A stretch of DNA of 7,295 nt, from contig CAKTXU010000089.1 in assembly GCA_934630995.1 (NCBI GenBank), positions 1-7,295 of the forward strand, given 5' to 3'. Positions 1-6,247 of the stretch are shown one piece after another. The stretch comes from an uncultured Eubacteriales bacterium (lineage in GTDB: Bacteria; Bacillota; Clostridia; Oscillospirales; Acutalibacteraceae). Position 1 is the stretch's first letter; each line of letters starts with the position of its first letter. The notes beneath the pieces are model-generated. The model was given only the letters and a program-made list of their open reading frames with translations, made no database searches and was not told the origin of the DNA. The position numbers and the translations under genes are program-made.

Positions 1-2227
1 CCACCGTACCCGTGCCGTCGGTATAGGCCTTGCCGCTATAGTTGACCAGCACCCTCGTGCCATTGGCATAGGCCGTTTCGGTCACCTGCGGCGCCAGTCG
101 CCGATGGGAGACCATCCCGGTTCCCCCCGCCGCACGGCGCACCTCCTCAAGCGTTTGGTATTCCTCCAGCATCTGTGCCGTCCAGTGGGCGGGATCGGCG
201 CTCAACAGGCCATTGAGCGTGGTGTCGATCACCCGTTTGTTATCCTTGGTGATAAAACTATAATGCAGCGCCGATCCGGTTTCCAGAGCCTTCAGGAACA
301 GGCGATCCTCATCGCCGCCGAGATTTACCGGCGGCACCGCATACGGAAGCAGCCCGGATAGAGCCAGCTGAACGAAGGGCACGCTTTCATCGGTCAAATC
401 CTTGCCGCTCGATTCCACAGGGAGGTTCACAATCCCGGCGGCCTTCCCCAACAGAAAATCCGGCGGGTTATCCATCAGCAGAGCCCGATCTCCCAGCTTC
501 TCAAGCGCTGTCGAAAGCGCCGCGGCGTAGCCGCTGCGGGAAACCAGCGGGTCGCCGAAATCCGAATATACATACAGCGCCGGAAAAGAGAAAGCCATCA
601 GCCCCAGCGTATCCGCCCGTCCGGCAATCCGGCTCAGCAGCTCAGGCAGCTTGCCCCCCGCCAGCATCGATTGCCGGGGGATATTCTTATTGCGCAGCCG
701 GGTACTCTCATAATACGAGGCGATGAACGCCGGGGCATTGGACATGCTCTTGGTCACATCCGAAAAACGCGATACCCCGTTGCCGGAACGGTTAAACAGC
801 TGGATGCCAAGCTCCGGATACAGGGTGCCGCCCTGCTTGCCGAGATAGGCGGAAAGCGCCTGCAGCTCTCCGCTGCCGCCCAGCTTGCCCGAAGGCTTGA
901 GCGACCCGTCCACCTTTCCGGAGAGCGCGTCCCGGCTCCAGCTTTTCAGATTAATCTCCAGCGCCGACACCCCATCGGCATAGAGCTGCTGCGCCAACGC
1001 CTGGATATCCGCGAGGTCCGAAAGCTGCTCCTCCACCTCGAACGGGATGCCGAGGATGGATTTTTTCTTCATGACCGCTCCGTGGATATCGAGATAGAGC
1101 GGCGTCCCGGCTACGGTATGTTCCTTGATGCCGTAGGTTTCTTGCAGATATTGCCGGTAAACAGCGGCCATGCCGCTGTAGTCTGCTGCCTCCGCCTGCA
1201 GGAAACGGAATTGCACCTCCACCCCGTCGATAGCGATATCTTCCTCCTGATACAGGGCTGCGGTCTGCGGATTGCCGGTTTCCTCACCGAGGACGAATGA
1301 GTCGGATGCGCGCAGCGTAAATTGGCTGTAAGCGTGGGCGTAGCTGGTGCCCTGCCCGTTTACCGCCGCACGGATGGTCGCCTGTGCCGCGCCACGGCTG
1401 ATGACGGCAAGGTAGGCTTTATCCCCGGACTTCATTCCGTAAACCGGATACTGCACGGCATGGCTGTCAGCCGGCTTCATCAGCAGATTGAGCGCTTGAT
1501 CGCGTCCGTAGACCGGCATCGCATACTCATCGGCCGTCAGCTTGCCGTTGTTAAAATACATCAGTGAACCGGAGCCGTCCGGCAGCAGGGCATACCCGGT
1601 TTCCTCCCGGCCTGCGGCCCCAAAAAACGGCAGCACGCTGAGGCTCATCAGCCGGTATTCCTCCGGCTTTTCCTCCCGTATCTCCTCCACCGGAACGTGT
1701 GCCGTCAGCATCCCGCCGCCGATGCGGATTTCCACCGGGATGATCATCCCCTCCTCCCCGAAGGTGTAATCCATCCGAAACCCGCCGCCGATTTCCCGGT
1801 ATGCCGCGCCGTCCTGGCGTACCGAGCGCGCCTCGCTGTTTTTCCGGGTCACCTGCCCGGTCTTCAGCTCGAGAACCTCCGCGACGATCAGCGACTGGAG
1901 CTCCACCTTATGTATCCCGGAAGCGCTCGGGTCGTCCGCCGCCGCATCCGGATTACTGTACCAGCGGTTGCCCCCCGTATCCTCGATATAAAACCGTCCG
2001 CTGCCCCTGTCTGCAAACAAGGACAAGCCGTCTTGGGACGCCGTCTGCATGTAGACGAGCCCGCTGCCCTCACCGGCTGTTTCCTCTTCTGTCCCGCCCG
2101 CAATCAGCGGGAATATCGCCGGCGTCTCCTCAGAGTGCACGACCACAGAGGCATTGAGAAGCAGAAAAAGGCTGACGGCCGACGCCAGGATTTTCAGCAC
2201 AGCGCCTTTTTGTTTCACGCATACCAT
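1..2227 (-). CDS. Exported DUF5696-type protein, beta-sandwich plus glycosidase-like barrel (C-terminus cut by window edge)
   Basis: The frame is open from ATG 2227 to the window edge, giving 742 complete codons; GGGAGGT lies 6 bases upstream. Residues 5-12 are basic and 9-30 hydrophobic, a likely signal peptide ending around 26-32; C3 is too early to be a lipobox. Residues about 40-340 are beta-rich and contain PDGSGS (216-221), followed by YFNNGK and PVYGRD, which I recall as DUF5696 hallmarks. Residues about 373-650 read as alternating strands and helices like a TIM barrel. Strand ends carry D380 (LYLDIHG), E424 (ALEINLKSW), E472 (LYPELGIQ), D556 (YSDFG), D586 (LLMDNPPD) and N635-L-G-G-D639. 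From about 700, TRVLVNYSGKAYTDGTG looks like the C-terminal sandwich seen after many glycosidase barrels, so only a short tail is probably missing. Activity is undescribed to my knowledge. A role on the glycan handled by this importer is inference from the fold and the operon. Confidence 0.8.
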   Translation of the reverse strand, partial: MVCVKQKGAVLKILASAVSLFLLLNASVVVHSEETPAIFPLIAGGTEEETAGEGSGLVYMQTASQDGLSLFADRGSGRFYIEDTGGNRWYSNPDAAADDPSASGIHKVELQSLIVAEVLELKTGQVTRKNSEARSVRQDGAAYREIGGGFRMDYTFGEEGMIIPVEIRIGGGMLTAHVPVEEIREEKPEEYRLMSLSVLPFFGAAGREETGYALLPDGSGSLMYFNNGKLTADEYAMPVYGRDQALNLLMKPADSHAVQYPVYGMKSGDKAYLAVISRGAAQATIRAAVNGQGTSYAHAYSQFTLRASDSFVLGEETGNPQTAALYQEEDIAIDGVEVQFRFLQAEAADYSGMAAVYRQYLQETYGIKEHTVAGTPLYLDIHGAVMKKKSILGIPFEVEEQLSDLADIQALAQQLYADGVSALEINLKSWSRDALSGKVDGSLKPSGKLGGSGELQALSAYLGKQGGTLYPELGIQLFNRSGNGVSRFSDVTKSMSNAPAFIASYYESTRLRNKNIPRQSMLAGGKLPELLSRIAGRADTLGLMAFSFPALYVYSDFGDPLVSRSGYAAALSTALEKLGDRALLMDNPPDFLLGKAAGIVNLPVESSGKDLTDESVPFVQLALSGLLPYAVPPVNLGGDEDRLFLKALETGSALHYSFITKDNKRVIDTTLNGLLSADPAHWTAQMLEEYQTLEEVRRAAGGTGMVSHRRLAPQVTETAYANGTRVLVNYSGKAYTDGTGTV

Positions 2228-2233
2228 CACAAT

Positions 2234-2240
2234 ACCTCCC
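2234..2240 (-). promoter_or_regulatory. Ribosome binding site of the DUF5696-type gene
   Basis: GGGAGGT lies 6 bases before ATG 2227 in the 15-base gap after the Yip1 stop. It fixes the start, which is followed by a good signal peptide. Confidence 0.8.
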
Positions 2241-2242
2241 GG

Positions 2243-2857
2243 TCAGCTGCGGTAAAGCAGCTCATTATAAATCGACAGGACAAACGACCACAGCTGCTGT
2301 AAAAGAGAGAAAAACAGCACGCCAAGGAAAAGGACAAACAGCATCCCCAGCACGGTCAGGATAAGCGAAAGGACGGTCTTTTTAAGCGAATACTCGTGCA
2401 CAACCTTCAGACCCGCCAGCAGCAGCCACCCGCTCCACAGCAGCCCCACCGCCCGAATGATGGTGAGAAATGCGCTCTCTTCGAGAATCAGCGCACGGCT
2501 GAATACCACCGCCAGCAGCGTGCACGCCACATAGGGCAGAAGAGCATAGGCGCTCGCGCAGAAAATCTCCCGGAGGGTGCCCTTGCCGTCAAGCAGGGTG
2601 GTGACCGCCCAGTTGACCGCCGCATACAGGCAGAACAGCAGTACGGTCGAGGCAAACAGGAACAGGATGTTCAGCTCCCGGAGGTTGTTGCGGTTGAAGG
2701 CAAAGCCGGTCAGCTGCCGGTCGGCGATGGCCGCCAGAAACCATACGATCAGGATAGCCCCTGCCGCCGGCAGATACCAGGTCTTCCGGTATTTGACCTC
2801 CTCGAATTCATCGGTAGGGCTGTGCAGAACCCTGAGGATGGATCGAACCGCCTTCAT
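2243..2857 (-). CDS. Yip1-family polytopic membrane protein
   Basis: The product is 204 residues with five likely membrane helices at about 28-46, 62-88, 99-123, 130-150 and 161-188. The short N-terminal motif (ILRVLHSPTDEFEEVKY, residues 7-23), the DGKGTLREIF turn (90-99) and the following AYALLPY (103-109) are characteristic of bacterial Yip1-domain proteins. The function of bacterial Yip1 proteins is not established. Eukaryotic relatives act in Rab-dependent membrane traffic, which does not transfer to bacteria. The ATG at 2857 overlaps the stop of the NHL/TPR gene in ATGA, and a short GAGGA lies just upstream, so translation is probably coupled. The stop is only 15 bases before the ATG of the DUF5696-type gene. 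The position suggests a membrane partner for the propeller protein, the exported protein, or the transporter. Family assignment is confident; the role is unknown. Confidence 0.85.
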   Translation of the reverse strand: MKAVRSILRVLHSPTDEFEEVKYRKTWYLPAAGAILIVWFLAAIADRQLTGFAFNRNNLRELNILFLFASTVLLFCLYAAVNWAVTTLLDGKGTLREIFCASAYALLPYVACTLLAVVFSRALILEESAFLTIIRAVGLLWSGWLLLAGLKVVHEYSLKKTVLSLILTVLGMLFVLFLGVLFFSLLQQLWSFVLSIYNELLYRS

Positions 2858-4368
2858 CTGTCCTCACCCGCTTTCCTTTTCCGCCGCCGCACGCCGAAGA
2901 ACACAAGCCCTGCCAGTGCCGCCGCCGCAAGGCCGGTCATGATATAGGGGAAATACCGGCGCAGAAGCACGGTGCGGTATTCCTTATACGCCCGGGAGTA
3001 CCCTTCCCGGTCATAGCCGTATTCAAACGCCTCCATTGCCGCGGCGTAATCGCCCGCCTCATAGTACGCCTTGCCCAGGCCGACGTAGGCCAGCTCACAG
3101 TTGACGTTGCGGGCGAGCACTTCCTCCCAAACGGTCTTCGCCTGCGCGTACTCCCCTTCGTTATACAGCAGAATTCCCTGGTGGAGCAGACGGCCGTAGG
3201 CAGTGGGCGCCAGCACGGTGACGGTGTTCTTGGCCGCATCCAGCACCAGCAGCTTTTCCCCGAGATCGTCGATGGCGGCGGGCTTTTCAAACAAACCGAG
3301 CTGATCGCCGCTGCCCCCCGCAATGGTCAGCAGCTTGCCCTCGCTGTCATACTGAAAAATCCGCCCGCGGGAAAAGTCCAGCCCGTTGATCATGCCGTCG
3401 GCGTCCACACAAATATCGACAAATTGGGTGTCGGTGGATTGTCCCATAAACCAGGCGGTTTGAAGGTCGCCGTAGTTGCCGGTCGCGCTTTCGACATTGC
3501 GCGGGTATGGGATGAGCACATCGTTGCCGAGCGTGTTGATTTTGCGTATCTCGTTGAGCGATGTGCGGGTGGTCTGGGTGCAGGTATAGATAAAATTCTC
3601 CCCGTCGATATCGAAGTTGGTATACTGCACCGGCACATACCGCGCCATCTGGTCCTTCTGTTTCTGCGAGAGCAGCTGTTTCCACAGGTAGTCCGCCAGC
3701 AGCTTAACGGTCACCTCCACCCGGTTGCTGCCGTAAAAGCCCAGAAAATTCCCGTCGCCGTCATAGGTCAGCGCACCGAGATAAAATCCGTCCACCAGCA
3801 CAAAAACCGTGCCGTTGCGGTTCACCAGCACCTTGGAGGGGGCGAAAACAAAATTTTCCGGAATCAGCTCGGAAACCGGCTGCGCAAACCGGGCGGCAAT
3901 CCGCCCCTGCGGATCCAGCCGAATCACCTGTCCCTTGTCCTTCTGCGCGACATACAGCCCGCCCTCGCCGTCCGCGAACAGGCCGGAGGGGCTTTCCAGC
4001 GGCTGCTGTGCGCCGTCCTCATCCACAACCGTGTCCAGAATCCGTTGGAGCTCCAGCTCCGGCGATAGGCACAGCACCCGATTATTTCCGGTGTCCGCGA
4101 TATATACCGTGCCGGCAGCGTCCACAAACAGATCAGAGGGGGTCTTCATCTCGACGGTACCCAACGTAGCGCCGCCAAAGGACAGCTCCGGCAGGTAGCC
4201 CATCGGCGCGGGCACCGGCTGGTTCCACGCATCGTACATATAGCCGTTGTAGGGCGCCGCCAAAGCAGCCGGAGGGGCCAGCAGCAGCGTCAGCGCAGCC
4301 GCGGCCGCCGTACGGCGCAGCCGGGCTTTCCGGCGGCGCCCCGGAGCCGGCTTGTTCTCGTAATACAA
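2854..4368 (-). CDS. Membrane-anchored extracytoplasmic NHL-repeat beta-propeller / TPR protein
   Basis: The product is 504 residues if started at TTG 4368, which sits 7 bases after a perfect AGGAGG. A frame-compatible TTG at 4401 would add 11 residues but would overlap the permease gene and has a weak ribosome site. Residues 10-19 are basic, 20-37 are Ala/Leu-rich, and ALA at 35-37 is a good signal peptidase I site. An NHL-like propeller spans about 70-385. Its best repeat is PSDLFVDAAGTVYIADTGNN (77-96); further blades contain SPSGLFADGEGGLYVA and FVDICVDADGMINGLD. Residues about 393-452 form TPR-like helices (ILLYNEGEYAQAKTVWEEVL, then LAYVGLGKAYYEAGDYAAAM). One helix follows at about 474-493, then RRRKRK (494-499) as a stop-transfer. 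The predicted topology is propeller and TPR outside, short tail inside. NHL propellers usually bind proteins or glycans; some are lactonases, but I see no clear metal site. The gene end overlaps the Yip1 gene start (ATGA), so the two are probably translated together. A scaffold or sensor role is inference. Confidence 0.85.
   Translation of the reverse strand: MYYENKPAPGRRRKARLRRTAAAAALTLLLAPPAALAAPYNGYMYDAWNQPVPAPMGYLPELSFGGATLGTVEMKTPSDLFVDAAGTVYIADTGNNRVLCLSPELELQRILDTVVDEDGAQQPLESPSGLFADGEGGLYVAQKDKGQVIRLDPQGRIAARFAQPVSELIPENFVFAPSKVLVNRNGTVFVLVDGFYLGALTYDGDGNFLGFYGSNRVEVTVKLLADYLWKQLLSQKQKDQMARYVPVQYTNFDIDGENFIYTCTQTTRTSLNEIRKINTLGNDVLIPYPRNVESATGNYGDLQTAWFMGQSTDTQFVDICVDADGMINGLDFSRGRIFQYDSEGKLLTIAGGSGDQLGLFEKPAAIDDLGEKLLVLDAAKNTVTVLAPTAYGRLLHQGILLYNEGEYAQAKTVWEEVLARNVNCELAYVGLGKAYYEAGDYAAAMEAFEYGYDREGYSRAYKEYRTVLLRRYFPYIMTGLAAAALAGLVFFGVRRRKRKAGEDR
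2861..2865 (-). promoter_or_regulatory. Weak ribosome binding site of the Yip1 gene
   Basis: GAGGA lies only 3 bases before ATG 2857, closer than optimal. With the ATGA overlap to the preceding stop, this suggests that ribosomes finishing the NHL/TPR gene reinitiate on the Yip1 gene. Confidence 0.5.
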
Positions 4369-4375
4369 TAGAGCC

Positions 4376-4381
4376 CCTCCT
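4376..4381 (-). promoter_or_regulatory. Ribosome binding site deciding the TTG start of the NHL/TPR gene
   Basis: A perfect AGGAGG begins directly after the TAA of the MalG-like permease and stands 7 bases before TTG 4368. No ATG or GTG competes before the signal peptide, and the resulting N-terminus is a short basic region followed by a hydrophobic core. This makes 4368 a better start than the upstream TTG at 4401. Confidence 0.85.
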
Positions 4382-5287
4382 TTACTCTTTAATTGCGGCA
4401 AACGCCATCGTCTCCACCACCCGGCTTTGCAGCACCACGAACAGCAGGATCGGCGGCAGCATCAGAAATACGGTGCTCGCCGCGCCGACCCCCACCCGGG
4501 CGATGGTATTGCCGGTCACAATCTGCTGCATGACGGTGGGCAGGGTGCGCAAATCCTCGCGGAACACGAACTGCTGGGAGGAAATATTCCATACCGATTG
4601 GAAGGTAAACACCGTCAAGGTCATCCAGGCCGGCTTGACATTGGGCAGGATCATGCGGAAAAACACACGGAATTCCGAACAGCCGTCAATGCGGGCGGCT
4701 TCGATAATCGAGATCGGGATCTGCTCGATGAACTGTTTCATCAGGAACACCCCCAGCGCGCTGCCGACCGAAGGCAGAATAAGCGCCCAGTAGGTGTCGA
4801 TCCAGTTGAGCTTGGTGATGATGATATATTGCGGCAGAAAGGTGACCTGCGAAACAAACATCAGCGAAAAAACCACCAGGTTGAAAATCAGATTGCGCCC
4901 GGGGAATTCATTCTTCGCCAGCGGATAGGCGCACGCCGAGGAAAATACCACGTGCATCACGGTGGCGCTGACCGCCACAAAGATGCTGTTGAACAGGTAT
5001 TTGCTGAACGGCACCCATTGGTTGGAGCAGATGGCGAACAGATCCACAAAATTGTCCATGGTGGGCCGCATCACAAACAGCTTAGGGGGGAACAGGAAAA
5101 TCTCGTCAAAAGGCTTGAGCGCCGATGTGACTGCATACACCAGCGGCAGCGCGAGAAACGCGCCTGTCAGCGCAAGCACCAGCCACATCATCAGATTGCC
5201 GCCCAACGAGCGGGTATACCGCTTGGCGCCGGAGGTGGCGCGACGGAAAGGATGCCGCCGGAACCGGATTTTGGAGTCTGCCGTCAA
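4382..5287 (-). CDS. Carbohydrate ABC transporter permease, MalG-like (CUT1 family)
   Basis: The 301-residue product has six likely membrane helices (about 33-54, 97-119, 133-157, 165-184, 221-236 and 268-287). A clear EAA loop is present: E196-A197-A198, D201-G202, then L214-P215. The C-terminal end (SRVVETMAFAAIKE) is characteristic of the MalG/UgpE type, which ends shortly after the last helix. It is the partner of the MalF-like permease upstream. The start is TTG at 5287, giving a strongly basic N-terminus before helix 1. No in-frame ATG occurs until codon 33, which would remove that cytoplasmic tail. The TTG overlaps the stop of a two-codon ATG-AAT-TGA frame in another phase (see the separate entry), so the exact initiation event is uncertain. 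No ATP-binding subunit gene is visible. CUT1 systems of Bacillota often share an MsmX-type ATPase encoded elsewhere. Confidence 0.93.
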   Translation of the reverse strand: MTADSKIRFRRHPFRRATSGAKRYTRSLGGNLMMWLVLALTGAFLALPLVYAVTSALKPFDEIFLFPPKLFVMRPTMDNFVDLFAICSNQWVPFSKYLFNSIFVAVSATVMHVVFSSACAYPLAKNEFPGRNLIFNLVVFSLMFVSQVTFLPQYIIITKLNWIDTYWALILPSVGSALGVFLMKQFIEQIPISIIEAARIDGCSEFRVFFRMILPNVKPAWMTLTVFTFQSVWNISSQQFVFREDLRTLPTVMQQIVTGNTIARVGVGAASTVFLMLPPILLFVVLQSRVVETMAFAAIKE

Positions 5288-5292
5288 TTCAT
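5284..5292 (-). other. Two-codon minimal open frame (ATG AAT TGA) overlapping the permease start
   Basis: The only ATG after the ribosome binding site of the MalG-like permease opens a frame that stops after two codons. The TGA (5286-5284) overlaps the TTG (5287-5285) that starts the permease frame, as TTGA. This could be a reinitiation device or the scar of a one-base loss: one extra base between ATG and TTG would give an in-frame ATG start such as M-K-L-T-A-D. The sequence is certain; any function is not. Confidence 0.45.
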
Positions 5293-5296
5293 ATCG

Positions 5297-5307
5297 CCCT
5301 CTCTCCT
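5297..5307 (-). promoter_or_regulatory. Double ribosome binding site before the MalG-like permease
   Basis: The purine run AGGAGAGAGGG offers two pairing registers. GGAGAG (5306-5301) is 8 bases from the out-of-frame ATG at 5292, while AGAGGG (5302-5297) is 9 bases from the TTG at 5287. The first register would favour the two-codon frame and the second the permease itself. Confidence 0.7.
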
Positions 5308-6247
5308 ATCGCCCCACCCGGTTAATAACCGCGGTGACGAGCTGCTTGGTGAGCACCATCAGCAAAAATAGGAAGGACGCCAGCGCACAGGCATATCCCA
5401 TCTCATAGCGGGTGGTGCCGATATCCATGATGTGGGTGACCACCGTTTCGGCGGCATACTGGGTACTGGGAAAACCGGCCAGCCGGATGGATACGTCTGC
5501 TACCGAAAAGGAGGTGACGATCTGCATCACTGCGCCGAACAGCAACTGCGGGCGCATGGTGGGCAGGGTGATATACCATACCTCCTGAAACCGGTTGCGG
5601 ATGCCGTCGATCATCCCCGCCTCATACAGCGAGCGATCCACCCCCTGCAGACCGGCTATGAACGCGAGAAAGCCGGTGCCCAGGCTCAGCCACAGCTGTA
5701 CCAGAATCACAATCCCCAGGATATACTGGGGATCGGTCAGCCAGCCTATCGGTTCCTTGATGAAGCCGAAACGCATTAAAAATCCGTTGGCGATGCCATA
5801 GCTGTCTGAGCTGAACACAAAGGTCCATATGGTATACGCCTGTCCCGACAGCACCGGGGCATAAAAAATGGTGGTCACCACGGCGCGTACATTCTTTCCG
5901 AGATCGTTTATCAGCCAAGCAAAGAAAAAACACAGCAGGTAGCTGATCGGCCCGGTCACCAATGCGAACAGCAAGGTATTCTTCCAGGCTATCAGAAACA
6001 CATCGTCGTCCACCAGCATCCGCAGGTAGTTGTCCCAGCCTACCAGACGCGGCGGGGTGAGGATATTGAAGTAGGTGAAGCTGTAAAACACCGAAATAAC
6101 CACCGGCAGCAGAGTGAACAGGAAAAACAGTATCAGATACGGCGCCATCAGCGCATAGTTCTGCCAGCCGCGGCCCATCCGCCGGAATACGCCGTCGCCC
6201 TTGGCCGCATGGGCGATCCGCCCGGCTCGAAGCTTCCCGGTCGTCAC
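5306..6247 (-). CDS. Carbohydrate ABC transporter permease, MalF-like (CUT1 family)
   Basis: This 313-residue inner-membrane protein has about six hydrophobic segments (roughly 32-54, 90-113, 122-145, 176-200, 234-250 and 284-308). It carries the permease EAA loop that docks the ATPase: E209-A210-G211, then D214-G215, then L228-P229, close to the EAA-x3-G-x9-I-x-LP consensus. The cytoplasmic N-terminus is basic, and APYLILFFLFTLLP at about 35-48 is a typical first helix for sugar permeases of the MalF/UgpA type. The length is normal. The start is GTG at 6247, which shares GTGA with the stop of the solute-binding protein and lies 9 bases after a perfect AGGAGG. It should form a heterodimer with the next permease and import the ligand of the solute-binding protein. 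The stop TAG (5308-5306) lies 18 bases before the TTG of the next gene. Confidence 0.95.
   Translation of the reverse strand: MTTGKLRAGRIAHAAKGDGVFRRMGRGWQNYALMAPYLILFFLFTLLPVVISVFYSFTYFNILTPPRLVGWDNYLRMLVDDDVFLIAWKNTLLFALVTGPISYLLCFFFAWLINDLGKNVRAVVTTIFYAPVLSGQAYTIWTFVFSSDSYGIANGFLMRFGFIKEPIGWLTDPQYILGIVILVQLWLSLGTGFLAFIAGLQGVDRSLYEAGMIDGIRNRFQEVWYITLPTMRPQLLFGAVMQIVTSFSVADVSIRLAGFPSTQYAAETVVTHIMDIGTTRYEMGYACALASFLFLLMVLTKQLVTAVINRVGR

Noticed and set aside
2228..2242. Possible terminator or promoter between the Yip1 and DUF5696-type genes
   Set aside because: The gap is only 15 bases and is filled by the ribosome binding site; there is no hairpin, T-run or promoter-like element in it.
671..2302. 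Several plus-strand open frames (671-1300, 1322-1567, 1697-2302) over the DUF5696-type gene
   Set aside because: The minus-strand frame is continuous through the whole region for 742 codons with recognisable motifs. The plus-strand frames are antisense shadows.
3181..4068. Plus-strand open frame of 295 codons antisense to the NHL/TPR gene
   Set aside because: It is a low-complexity His/Gln/Val-rich product without a family signature. The minus strand gives a complete signal peptide-propeller-TPR-anchor protein in the same place.
2854..4401. TTG at 4401 as the start of the NHL/TPR gene
   Set aside because: It would overlap the permease gene by 20 bases with only a weak ribosome site. TTG 4368 has a perfect AGGAGG at 7 bases and gives a cleaner signal peptide.
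4427..5371. Long plus-strand open frame (314 codons) antisense to the MalG-like permease and the end of the MalF-like permease
   Set aside because: The translation is rich in His, Gln, Arg and Gly with no recognisable domain. It is the mirror of a confidently assigned gene in GC-rich DNA and has no neighbouring plus-strand operon.
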